Below are positions 36,501 through 49,500 of a stretch of DNA of 64,000 nucleotides, piece by piece. This stretch comes from Macrotis lagotis (taxonomy: Eukaryota; Chordata; Mammalia; Peramelemorphia; Peramelidae). The DNA lies in NCBI RefSeq assembly GCF_037893015.1, contig NC_133658.1, positions 141,155,822 through 141,219,821 on the forward strand, read 5' to 3'. The notes under the pieces were generated by a model that worked only from the letters and a program-made list of their open reading frames with translations, was not told the DNA's origin and made no database searches. Both the position numbers and the translations under genes were made by a program. Position 1 is the stretch's first letter, and each line of letters opens with the position of its first letter.

Positions 36501-39500
36501 TTTTCCCTCTCTAGATACTTGAGATAGTTGAGTCTCTTGATTAAGCAAAGTTCTCAGGAGGAGGAGCTGAAGGTTAAAATTTAACCTACCTCCTCATTAA
36601 TGTCCACCTACCCTAAGGCTGATTTTCATTTGTCAGGGAGTTCCCTTTCAGAAGTGATTTAAGGTATTTTGGGGTCTCCCTTGGTATCTTTGGTTACTGA
36701 AACCACTGACCATCAGTTTGTTAATTATAGGTTAGCCTAGTTAATAAATTAATGATTAATTACCCAGAAACTCATTCTCTCTTGTGTTTATCATTTGTCA
36801 CAATATATTTATACAACCTATACCAAGTGAACTTAAAGTTCAGTACTTGGAATTTACAGCAGAAATACCAACTGCTGATAATAGTCATACTAAAAAAATT
36901 TAACTGACTTAATTATGCAACTCTTTTTTTTTTAGGTTTTTGCAAGGCAAATGGGGTTAAAGTGGCTTGCGCAAGGCCACACAGCTAGGTAATTATTAAG
37001 TGTCTGAGACCGGATTTGAACCCAGGTACTCCTGACTCCAAGACCGGTGCTTTATCCACTACGCCACCTAGCCACCCAGCCACCCCAACTATGCAACTCT
37101 TTTTAAAAAAATTTTTTTTATTCTCATTTTGTACAAATTTTTTTTACATTAATAAAATATTCTTGTTTACAAGTAAACAAAATACCCCTCCCCCCATGAA
37201 TATAGATAGACTTGCTTGGGTGAAAAAAGTAAAGGGGAGAGAAAAAAAGTAAAATTAAAAAAAATAATAGTAATAATTGTAGGTATGGCCAGGTGGTGCA
37301 ATGGATGAAGCACCAGCCCTGGAGCCACGAGCACCCGAGGCCACATCCAGCCTCGTAAACCCAACAATCACCCAGCTGTGTGACATGCAAGCCATCAGAA
37401 CCCCACTGCCCTACAAAAACCAAAAAGAAGGAAAAAAAAGACCCAAAATACAATAAAATAGTAATAATAGTAGGGGTGGCTGGATGGCAGACAGAGCATT
37501 GGCCCCTGAGCCAGGAGCACCTGGGTCCAAATCTGGCCCCAGACACCCAAAGATCACCCTGCTATGTGGCCCCAGGCAGGCCACCCAGCCCCACTTGCCC
37601 TGCACCCTCCCCCAAATAATAATAACAAAAAATGTGCTTGAGTCTTTGTTCCAACACCAACAACTCTGTCATGGGTGGATCACATTCTTTATGATAAGTC
37701 CATCACAAAAGTTACTTCCATATTTTTCCAACGTTGCCATTACTGATCACAACTCCCTCCTTTCTTATTTCTCCACTACCATGTACTATATTTTTTCTCT
37801 CCTTTCATTCTGACTCTGCTGTAGGGTCGCTGAGTGGCACAGCACAGATCCCTGGTCCTGGGGCCAAGAAGCCCTGAGCCCCCATACCACCCCTTAGGCC
37901 CAGAATCCACCTGGCCCTATGGTTCTGCACAGGCATTCCAATCCTAGCCCCTTGCAAGAAATAAAAAAGAAAATGTGTTATATCTGACCACTCTCCCCCC
38001 ATGGTCCATCCTCTCCTCCTTTATTCACATCCCCCCCCTTCCTCCTGCTCCCCCCCTTCTTACTCCAGATGCCTATACCCCATTGAGTATATTTGCTGTT
38101 TCCTCTCCTAGCCATCTCTGATGAAAGCAAAGGTTCCCTCATTCCCCCTTGCATCCCCCCTTCCATATCATTGCAATAGCTCATTGTAATTAAAAAAAAT
38201 CTTATTATGTGAAATATCTTGGATTATTCCCCCTCTCCTTTTCCTTTTTCCCATTCCATTTCCCCTTTTTTCTATTGACTCCATTTTTACACCATATTTT
38301 ATCTTCGAATTCAGCTTTCTCCTGTGCTTCAACTATAAAAGCTCCCTCTACCTGCTTTATTAACTGAGAAGGTTCATATGAGTATTATCAGTGTCATTTT
38401 TCTATGCAGGAATACATGCAGTTCATCATCATTAAGTCCCTCATATTTCCCCCCTCTCCTCCAATCTCCATGCTTCACCTGAATTCTGTATCTGAAGATC
38501 AAACCTTCTGTTCAGCTCTGGCCATTCCAAAAGGAACATTTGAAATTCCCCTGGTTCATTGAAAGTCCATCTTTTTCCCTGGAAGAGGACATTCAGCCTT
38601 GCTGGGTAGTTCATTCTTGGCTGCATTCTAAGCTCTTTTGCCTAACCGGTATATTATATTCCAAGCCCTACGAGCTTCCAATGTAGCTGCTGCTAAGTCC
38701 TGTGTGATCCTGACCGCAGCTCCACGATATTTGAACTGTGTCCTTCTGGCTGCTTGTAATATTTTCTCTTTGACTTGGGAGTCCTGGAACTTGGCTATAA
38801 TATTCCTAGGGGTTGGTTTTTTGGGATCTCTTTCTCTGGGGGATTGGTGGATTCTCTCCATTTTTATTTTGCCCTCTGCTTCTAGAATATCAGGGCAATT
38901 TTCCTGTAGTAATTCTTTGAAAATGATGTCAAGGCTCTTTTCCTGATCATGACTTTCAGGTATTCCAATAATTTTTAAATTATCTTTCCTAAGTCTGTTT
39001 TCCATATCAGTTGTTTTTTCAATGAGATATTTCACATTTTCTTCTAATTTTTCATTTTTTTGGTTTTGAAGTATTGATTCCTGATTTCTGGTAAATTCAT
39101 CAATCTCCCTGAATTCTATTCTTTGTCTGAAGGATTTGTTCTCCTCAGAGAGTTTTCTTATCTCTTTTTCCATCTGGCCAATTTTGCTTTTTAAAGCATT
39201 CTTCTCCTCAATAACTTTTTGAACTGTTCTATCCATTTGACCTAAGCTGGTTTTTAGCATGCTATTTTCTTCAGTATTTTTTTGGATTTCCTTGACTAAG
39301 CTGCTGACTTCATTTTCATGTTTTTCCTGCATCTCTCCTTTCTTTTCCCAGTTTTTCTTCCAACTCCCTCATTTGATTTTCAGAATCTTTTTTGAGGTCT
39401 GTCATAGCCTGAGCCCAATTTCTGTTTTGCTTGGAGTCTTTAGATACAGGAGCTTGTGCTTCCTCATCTTCAGACTGAGTATTTTGATCCTTCTTGGGCT

Positions 39501-42500
39501 CATTTGCAAAATATTTCTCAATAGTCTTCCTTTTGTTTCTCTGCTTGCTCATTTTCCCAGCCTGGGCCTGGTTTTGGGGTGCTTCCTGAGTTTTTGGGAC
39601 ACTCCCACAAGGGTCTCAGTGTGTGAGGCTCTGTCCTCCCTCCTGGTCTATGAATGACCATAAGCCCCCCACCACCACCACGGGGCTGAAGTGGGGGGGG
39701 GGCCTGCTGTTCTATGGGGGGGCCTAGACTGCTATCAGGATATGAATGTGGTCAGAGCCCCAGAGTCCTGTTCCAGGGGCAGAGGACAGAGCTCTGCAGT
39801 CTCTCTTCCCTCCCCTCCCTCAGCTCAAGGGGCTCATGCCCTGGGGGCTCCTGCTTAGGGGCTCCGCCTGCTTCTGTTTCCAGATCTGGGCTGCAGAAAG
39901 ACCAAGCTGCTCTCTGTGTGCCCTGAGGGCTGGGCTCCAGGTGCTCGCTCTGGCAGAGGTCCCCTGCTGTTCCCTCACTTTGTGCCGGGTGCTCCTTAGG
40001 GTGCAGCTCAGGAGACTCCCCCACTGCTGTGAGCTGAGACTCCCAGTGCCCTGGGGCTGCCTCCGGGAGGCTGAGGTTCTTTGGCTCTGTCAGGCCACCC
40101 CTCTGGCGGGCTGCCCCTCTGTCCCTGGGGAGCAGAGCCTTTCTGCTCTTTTCCAGGTTACCTTGAGTAGGAGAACTGCCTCACTGGGTCCCTTTGTGGG
40201 TTCTGTCTCTTGAAAGTTTAGAGTCCTTAGCTTATGAGTTTTATCAGAGAGCTCTTAAGACTTGATCCCTTCTTGTCGCCATCTTGGCTCCGCCCTTTCC
40301 CTGCAACTCTTAATGTCAGTCTGCTTATTAAAAAAAATGCTTTGGGAATGGTCTCCTTCCAAATTGTGAACTTACAGGTGTAATTATTGGGTGTTCAACA
40401 GAAGTACTCCATTTATTAAATAAGGTCTGACTATATGGATTTATTTTGGAGTAATGCAAAGTAAAAAGTATGTAGTATAGGAAAGGCTTAAGTAATTTTG
40501 ACCACTGAGAAGTTTTAAAAATTCTAGTAAGTATAGCTTAGCATTAAACCCAGCCCTGAAATATCATTTTTGTGCTCCTTCTCTTTGGACTAGGGCTATT
40601 TGGTTTAACCTACCTGGACCTTAGTGTTGCCATGACCATTTGGCTGTAATTCAAACTTTCCCTTAGGATCCTAGAGGAAACCCAGCTATGTGTGTAGTGG
40701 GGTGTGGGTGTGGATTGGGTGGGACACTCTTACAACACTCTAGATGGCAGGCCTTAGATTGTAGTCTCTCACTTGGATCATCCTCTGAGCAAAATTCCTT
40801 CTCTGATATCTGATTCCCCTCTGGTTCTCAGAGCTTTCTGTTGGACAGAGCCAATTTTCTGGTACTCTTGGGCTGCTGAATAGTGATTAACCCCTTTTTG
40901 TAGCACAGCCCACCTTCAGTAGAGAGCTTAGGAGGTGTCATTTTCTTTTTTTTTTTTTGTATCATTTTTCTTTCTGTAACAAATAGTTCCCTTAAGATGG
41001 TGGGCTCCAAGACTCTCCCTCTTAAATTATGGATAGTAGTGAGGTGATACAGCCTTTCCTCTAGCTAGCTCTTAAAATAGCCATGTTTAATGGTTCTCCA
41101 AGAAGACAGACCTCTTTTCCCAGCAAAGCAGCTCCAAAGCTTGTCTTCCCCCTCTTTCTTCCCTTCTCAAAGTGAGAGATCTGCAGAGGGCGATTTCTTT
41201 CTCTCAAACCATAGATGGTACTATGTGCAGTTGATCTGGCTGACTCTTCCCATCCCTCTAGGATTCAGCTTTCTCACAGTGAGCCAGTCAGCTCTAAGCA
41301 AAACAGTACTTCTCTTCCAATCAGCACGGCTCCCAGGAAAACAGCTGTGAAGCTTTCCTGTCAGCTCCACTCCTTACAGTTTCTAAATTCTTTCTTCTGT
41401 GAGCACCTCTTCTTGTGGCCTCTTCTGCCTTCTGTTCCTAGCTTCTCTAGTTGCAGATTTTTCCCTCTTCTTCTTTTATGACAACTTTTTCTGATTGCTT
41501 CTTATAGTTTCTTCTTTGGCTTCTAGTGCCTTCTATCAGTACTTCTTCTAAAGTGGCAATTCTTATGTAGCTTATGATGCAAAACTCAGCAGGGCTGACT
41601 TTGTCAGGTGTGACTCAATAGTGCTTTAAAATTTCCATAATCTCCCAATATTTGTTGAATTTACTGTTTCTTAGTTGTAACCTTTAAAACTATGAAAAGG
41701 TTCCATGAAAACGAGTTGAAAGATTGGCAAATATAGTTACCTCAATTAATTCTTTGCCTTCAGACAAATCTTCTCAATGCATTCATCAGGAAAGATCTTT
41801 ATCTGATCCTTAGAGCAATCAGTGTCTTTACAGGTTTTATTGGAGAGGCTCAAGTTGATTTTTTTTTCAAATGTTCTTTTTCCTGCCCTTTCAGCAACCA
41901 AAATGTCCACATATGAAGCAGTAACTTTCATGAATATTAAGAAAATATCATTGCAAAAGATACATTTTAGATGTCTAATGATTATCCACTAAGTTTGGGT
42001 AGGATTTTAGCTGGAACTTGAAAGCTCCAGGAGGTGGAGATGAGGTGGAAGATTATTCCAGGATTGGGGGACAACTAGTGAAAATGCCTATTTGAGAGTT
42101 GGAGTATTTTGTTTGAGAACGAACAGAGACCAATGACACTGGTTTAATAAGTATGTTTTGATATTTAAGGTATAAGAAGACTGGAAAGGTGATGCTTGAG
42201 AGGGTGTAGATTATGAAAGGATTTGAAAACCAAACAGAGGGTTTTATATTTCATCTTAGAGGTGATAGCAAACCACAGGAATTTATTGAGTGGGCTATGG
42301 GAGAGTGGTCAATGATCAGATCTGAGCTCTAGGAAGATGACTTTAGCAGCTAGGGGAGGGGTAGACTTACAGAATGGAGAGACTTATGGAAGGCAGATGA
42401 ACCAGCAGGTCCAGGTAAGAGATGATGAAGACCTGTACTAGTGGGGTGATGTTGCCAGATCCTCTGTTTAAGGAGGGCCTCTAAGGCAGCCATCTCATTT

Positions 42501-43497
42501 TTCACTGACTTCATTTCTGGGCTTTACCATGTTCCATAGAACCTCATCTTCCTGTAAAATCAGAACAGCTTGGAAACTCAGTCCTCTGTGGTTCTTCCCA
42601 TCTCCTGGGTAAGAAAAATGATGAATAATGAGTAGGGTAGCCATTTCTTCATTTTTTCCATATTAGATTGTAAAGATCCTTGAGGGATGAGATTCTTTTT
42701 TTTTGTCTGTTTTTTAAAAAAAAATCCAAGCAGTTAACATAGTGTCTGACACACAGAAGGCATTTGATAATGGCAGTGTCTAGATAGAAGGGGTCAAATG
42801 TGAGAGAGCTTATGGAATTGAATATAAATTTTATAAAGATTTATATTTATAAACAAATGATTATTATATATTGTTTAGATAAATATTTTTAAAATTATAG
42901 AAATTTATAAATACAAAATTGATAGGTCTTGGCAGTAGATTAGACATGGAGGGGAGGGCAGTGAGAGAAGTGAGAGTCTTCAGTGAGTCTGGGAGAAGAA
43001 TGGTAGTAGTTTCAACAGTCATAGGGAAGTTGGGAAGAAAGGATGGTTTGGGAGTAAGGGGAAACCTATTTATTCAGTTTTAAAATGACGATTTTATGAT
43101 GTCTGTATAACATCCAATCTGAACTATCCAGTAGGTAGCAGAGAAGTAAGACTGGAGGTCAACAGAGATATTAGATAAGTATTTAGATAATATAGGAGAA
43201 TCATTCAGTGTAAAGGTTGCAATTAAATTGGGAGTGATGAGATCACCAAATGAAATAATACAGAAGAGGACTTAAGTGGACTGGGGGGGGGGTGTTGGGG
43301 TGGGGGAGTGAGGGGGAAAGAATATCTGTTGAATACCTTTAATCTATATGATCTGGATGAAGACGGGCAAAGGAGACTTGAATATCAGGTGGATAGAGAA
43401 CCAGGAGAGAGCAGTGTCCTAAACACCTAGAGACAAGGCAGATAGCCCAATACACTGAATCTCTGTGACTCCCTGACATCTCCAGGATACATACATA

Positions 43498-43557
<60 letters not shown>

Positions 43558-46500
43558 ATCTTATTAGTCTGTGACTCTTTGAGGGAAGGAACTAACTTGG
43601 GTACCTGTCACCTATGAGACACTTAATAAATATTCATTAGCTATTAATTTATTCTCCAAAGCATATCAGCAGAGATGATTTAGTTGAAGTCCTTCAAACC
43701 AAGGCCATTTTTGTACATGTAGTCCTTTCAAATAAGGAGAATAAATAATAACTGAGAGTTAACAAAGGTGAGAAAATAAAAAGTAATGTTACTTGATCTC
43801 AAACGAGAGCTAGACCCGGAAAGTTCTACTTAACTAGTAGGCAATTTTTAGCATGATCTCAGAGCTTTTGCCAGTAAAAACTGACTGTTTCATGAAACCA
43901 AAGGTGGGGAAGGACAAAGAAAGCAAATAAACCATGAACAATGGATTCATTTACAATACTAAATCCAGTTTGTTAGTCATCATTAATGGCACAATTTGAA
44001 GTGGAATCTACCCTGATGGAGGAACTTGTGTGAGGGGGACTGTATCCTGAACTGAAACTCAGGTTTCCTTGGATAGTATGCAAAGAAGGTGACTGTGAAT
44101 GCCTAGGAAGACCTGCCCTTGTCTTCTGCCAGCCGGCAACTTCAGGAACTTGGGAAACCCAGAATTGATCCCATGATGCCTCAAATGGGTTTGGGGACCT
44201 TCACTACATATTTTCAAATATCATTTAGTGCACTTTTTAGAAGAAAGAGAATATGTTATTTTATTTCTCCTCTTACCTATCCATTACAACATTCTGCTGC
44301 TTTTCTGTATTTAATTCAATAAATTGCCATCTGTTGCAAAGGACTTGAGATACAAAGATAAAAAAAACACAGTCTCTGTTTTCAAGATCTCTGTCCATTA
44401 TGGAAGATATGATGTTTGTACAAGTAAAGTGATGGGATATGATAAAGGCTGAAGAGATATCCACATGAATTATTATGAACAGATTTAAGAAGAGATTTCT
44501 GTTATATGTTCATGACTGATAGTTTTTCAGAAATTTGTACTTTGAACTTTTGATACTCTTCATGGGTGCCACGTGTAGTTTTTCCCTTTTCATTGATTAT
44601 AATGTGATTGCTTTTTCCTTTGACAGGTTTTGAGCAGACCTCACATCTGTCTTCCTATGAAATCATAACACCCTGGAGATTAGTTAGAGAAAGAAGAGAG
44701 GCTCCTAGGCCCTATTCAACACAGGTAGGTTGCCTTTAAAATTTTTCTTTTGGTTTACTTCAGTTTTTTTAAAAATTATTAATACTTTGTATTATTATAT
44801 CACAGTCAATTCTAGCTCTAAAAACTATTCCCTTCTCCATATTGAACCTTCCCTTAGTGATAGTTCTTGACTTTGTCTATTTTTTATGTTTTTCTAATCT
44901 TTTTTTTTTTTTGCAATTCAGTGAAGTTAAGTGACTTGCCCAAGGTCACACAACTTGGTAATTATTAAGTATCTGAGATCATATTTGAACTCAGGTCCTC
45001 TTGACTCCAGGGCCAGTGCTGTATTCACTGTACCACCTGGCTGCCCCTTTATCAATTTCTTTTTAAAAACATTTTTGTTTTTTTTGTGAAGCATTGGGCT
45101 TAGGTTACTTGTCCATGGTCATACAGCTAAGTAAGTATTAGGTGCCTGAGACCAGATTTCAATTTAGATCCTCCTGACTCCAGGGCTGATACTCTATCCA
45201 CTATGCCACTTAGCTGCTCCCCTATTTTTTTTTAACTTTATTTACTTTTGAATTTTACAATTTTTTCCCCTTAATCTCCCTTCCCCATTCCCCCCCACAG
45301 AAGGCAGTCTGAAAATATTTACATTGTTTCCATGTTCTACATTGATCAGAATTGAATGTGTTGAGAGAGAAATCATATCCTTAAAGAAAAAAATTAAATA
45401 TAAGGGATAGCAAAATTACATAATAAGCTAACAGTTTTTTTTAAATTAAAGGTTTAATTAAAGGTCTTTGGTTTTTGTTCAAACTCCACAATTCTGTCTC
45501 TGGATACAGATGGTATTCTCCATCACAGATACCTCAAAATTGTCCCTGATTGTTGCACTGATGGAATGAGCAAGTCCATTAAGGTTGACCATCACCCCCA
45601 TGTTGTTGTTAGGGAATACAATGTTCTTCTGGTTCTGCTCATCTCACTCAGCATCAGTTCATGCAAATCCTTCCAGGTTTCTCTGAATTCTCATCCCTCT
45701 TGGTTTCTAATAGGACAATAGTGATCCATAATGTACATATACCACAGTTGGTTAAGCCATTCCCCAGTTGATGGACAATATTCACTCAATTTCCAATTCT
45801 TTGCTACCACAAACAGAACTGCTATGAATATTTTTGTACAAATGGTGTTTTTACCCTTTTTCATGATGTCTTCAGGGTATAGACCCAGTAGTGGTATTGT
45901 TGGATCAAAGGGTATGCCGTTTTGGCATAATTCCAAATTTCTCTCCAGAAAGGTTGGATGAGTACACAGTTCCACCAGCAATGTATTAGTGTCCCAGATT
46001 TTCCATATCCCTTCCAAGATTAATCATTTTCCTTTCTGGTCATATTGGCCAGTCTGAGAGGTGTGAGGTAGTGTGAGATACTTTAATTTGCATTTCTCTA
46101 ATAAGTAATGATTTAGAGCAATTTTTTTTGTTTTGTAGTTTTTGCAAGGCAATGGGGTTAAGTGGCTTGCCCAAAGCCAACAACTAGGTAATTATTAAGT
46201 GTTTGAGGCCAGATTTGAACTCAAGTACTCCTGACTCCAGGGCCGGTGCTCTATCCACTGCACCACCTAGCGGCCCCTTTAGAGCCTATGGATCACTTTG
46301 ATTTCCTCATCTGTAAATTGCCTTTACATATACTTTGACCATTTGTCAATTGGGGAATGACTTGTTTTTTTCATAAATTTGACTCAGTTCTCTATATATT
46401 TTAGTAATGAGTTGTTTATCAGAAATACTAATTTCTTTTTTTAAAAAAGATTTTATTTGAGTTTCACAATTTTTCCCCTATTCTTGCTTCCCTTCCCCCA

Positions 46501-49500
46501 CCCCCCACAGAAGGTAGTTTGTTAGTCTTTACATTGTTTCCATGATATACATTGATTTAAGTTGAATGTGATGAGAGAGAAATCATATCCTTAAGGAAGA
46601 AAAATAAAGTATAAGAGATAGCAAAATTACATAATAAAATAATGTGTTCCCCCTTCCCAAAACTAAAGGTAATAGTCTTTGGTCTTTGTTCAAACTCCAC
46701 AATTCTTTCTCTGGATACAGGTGGTATTCTCCATCACAGCTAGCCCAAAATTGTCCCTGATGTTGCACTGATGGAATGAGCAAGTCTAGTTTTGTTTTGT
46801 TTTGTTTTTAGGTTTTTACAAGGCAAAAGGGTTAAGTGGCTTGCCCAAGGCCACACAGCTAGGTAATTATTAAGTGTCTGAGACTGGATTTGAACTCAGT
46901 TCCTGACTCCAGGGCCGGTGCTCTATCCACTGCATCACCCAGCCACCTCCTATCTAGTTTGTTTTTAATGCTGTTCTCCATCTCTTCCTTTGTTATAAAC
47001 TGCTTCTCTTTCCATAGATCTGACAGGTAAACTATTCCTTGATCTCCTAGTTTGCATATTATATTGTCTTTTATGTCTAAATTCTGTATCCATTTTGATC
47101 TTAACTTGGTATAGGGTGTGAGGTGTTGATCTAATCCAAGTTTCTGCCATACTAACTTCCAATTTTTCCAACAATTTTTATTGAAGAGAGAGAGATTTTA
47201 TCCCCAAAGCTGGACTCTTTGGGTTTATCAAACAGCAGATTAGTATAATCATTTCCTGCTATTGCACCTAGTTTATTCCACTGACCTCCACTGTTTCTTA
47301 GCCAATACCAGACAGTTTTGATGACTGATGCTTTATGATATAATTTTAGATCTGGTAGGGCTAAGCCACCTTCTTTTGTACATTTTTTTCATTGAATCCC
47401 TGGAAATTCTTGATTTTTTTATTTCTCCTTATGAATTTACTTAAAATTTTTTTCTAACTCATTAAAGTAATTTCTTGGAATTTTGATCGGTAGGGCACTA
47501 AATAAGTAGTTTAATTTAGGTAGAATTTTCATTTTTGTTATATTAGTGCAGCCTATCCATGAGCAGTTGTTATTTGCCCAGTTATTTAAATTTGATTTAT
47601 TTGTGTGAGAAGTGTTTCTGTAATTGTTTTCATAGCTTCTGAATCTGCCTTGGCAAGTAGACTCCCAAGTATTTTATATTGTCTGAAGTTACTTTGGATA
47701 GGATTTCTGTTTCTAGCTCTTTCTGCTGTATCTTGCTAGTCATATATAGAAATGTTGAGGATTTATGAGGATTTATTTTATGTCCTGTGACTTTGCTAAA
47801 GTTGCTAATTGTTTCTAGTAGTTTTTAAGATGATTCTTTTGGGATTCTCTAGGTTATACCATCCTGTCATCTGCTAAGAGTGAGAGTTTTGTCCCTTCCT
47901 TTCCAATTCTAATTCCTTCAATTTTTTTTTCTTTTCTTATTGCTGAAGCTAACATTTTTAACACAATATTGAATAGTAGTGGCGATAATGGCATTCTTAT
48001 TTCACCTCTGAGCTTACTGGGAATGCCTCTAGCTTATTCCCATTGCATATAATGTTTGTTGGTGGTTTCAGATTGATGCTGCTTATTATTCTAAAGAATA
48101 ATTCATTTATTCCTATGCTCTCTAGTGTTTTTGTAGGAATGGGTGCTTTATTTTGTCAAAGCTTTTTCAGCATCTATTGATATAATCAAATGATTTCTGA
48201 TAGGTTTGTTATTGAAATAATTATACTAACCGTTTTCTTCATTTTTAACCAACCCTGCATTCCTGGGATAAATTCTACTTGGTCATAGTGTGTTATCATA
48301 GTAATTACTTGCTGTAATCATTTTGCTAAGATTTTATTTAAGATTTTTGCATCTATATTCCTCTTCATTTAACCTTTTAAATAATCATCCATTTCACTTA
48401 GATTATCAAATTTATTGCCATACAGATGGCAAAATAATTCTCAATAATTACTTTCATATCCTCTTCAATGTTAGTAAGTTCACCTTTTTCATTTATGATA
48501 ACTAGCAATCTGGTTTTTTCTTGCTTCTTTTTTTTTAAATCAAATTAACCATAGGTTTATCAATTTTATTGTTTTTTTTCATTAAACTAACTCTTGGTTT
48601 TATTTATTAGTTCAATAATTTTCTTGCTTTCATTTTATTAATTTCTCCTTTAATTTTTAGAATTTCTAATTTGATATTTAATTGGGAATTTTTAATTTGA
48701 TCTTTCTCTAATTTTTTTAGTTGCAGGTTTAGTTCATTGATTTCTTCTTTCTCTAATTTATTCATGTAGGCATTTAAAGATATAATATATCCCCTGATAA
48801 CTGCCTTGACTGCATCCCATAAGTTTTGGTATGTTGTTTCATTATTGTCATTATCTCGGATGAAATCATCTAGGATGAAATCATTAATTCTTTCTACCAT
48901 TTGTTGTTTGATCCACTCATTTTTTATTTAGTTTCCAATTAATTGTAGCTCTGTCTCTCCCTGGCCCATTATTGCATGTGATTTTTATTGCATTATGATC
49001 TGAGAAGGATGTATTCACTATTTTTGCCTTTCTGCCTTTGATTATTAGGTTTCTATGACATAATACATTGTCAGTTTTTGTGTTAAGTGCCATGTACTGC
49101 AGGGGAAAAAAAGTATATTCCTTTCTATTCCCATTTAATTTTCTCCAAAGGTCTATCATACCTAGGTTTTGTAACAAACTATTTACCTCCTTAACTTCCT
49201 TCTTGTTTATTTTATGGTTAGATTTATCTAAATCAGAGAGTGGGAGGTTGAGGTCTTCCACCAGTAGAATTTTGCTGTCTATGTCTTCCTGTAACTCCAT
49301 CAACTTTTCCTCTAAGTATTTGGATATTATATCACTTGGTACATAGATATTTAGTATTGAAATTGCTTCATTGTCTGTAGTACCCTTTAGGAGGATATAG
49401 TTTTCTTTCTCATCTCTTTTAATGAGATCTATTTTTACAGCCATTTTGTCTGAGATAAGGATTGCTATCCTTGCTTTTTTTATTTTTGCTCCAACTTTTT

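Larger units (their letters stand above)
37105..40301 (-). mobile_element. Half-L1 (HAL1-type) retrotransposon, ORF1 only, 5' end retained
   Basis: This element reads leftward. It has a GC-rich 5' leader (about 40301-39560), an L1-type ORF1 (39552 to about 38441), an A+T-rich 3' region with SINE-derived modules, and an A-rich 3' end near 37105. ORF1 has a coiled-coil N-terminal half and then L1 ORF1p-like RNA-binding blocks ([13 protein letters not shown], then [18 protein letters not shown]). No ORF2 is present between ORF1 and the 3' end, the defining layout of half-L1 elements. The frame shifts near 39325 and near 38630, so ORF1 is broken. The 10-bp tgcaactctt flanks it at both ends. Confidence 0.75.
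45700..49444 (-). pseudogene. L1 ORF2 remnant (endonuclease and C-terminal parts)
   Basis: A 175-residue block at 49444-48917 is an apurinic-like endonuclease fragment (ILNIYVPSD early, [10 protein letters not shown] late). A block at 48900-48607 follows it. A block at 46017-45691 is the ORF2 C-terminal region ([12 protein letters not shown], then [19 protein letters not shown]). Reverse-transcriptase segments between them are too broken to read. No intact frame survives. Confidence 0.8.

Noticed and set aside
36926..37089. SINE copies as functional tRNA genes
   Set aside because: They are tRNA-derived but have lost cloverleaf structure and carry long non-tRNA 3' parts and A tails.
37484..37619. 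Pro/Ala-rich frames over the C-rich SINE modules
   Set aside because: They are readings of SINE-derived sequence without stops because T was replaced by C.
38638..40213. Plus-strand frames of 102, 132 and 155 codons
   Set aside because: They are the antisense of the half-L1 ORF1 and its GC-rich leader. Similar shadows occur at 57079-58022 over the second copy.
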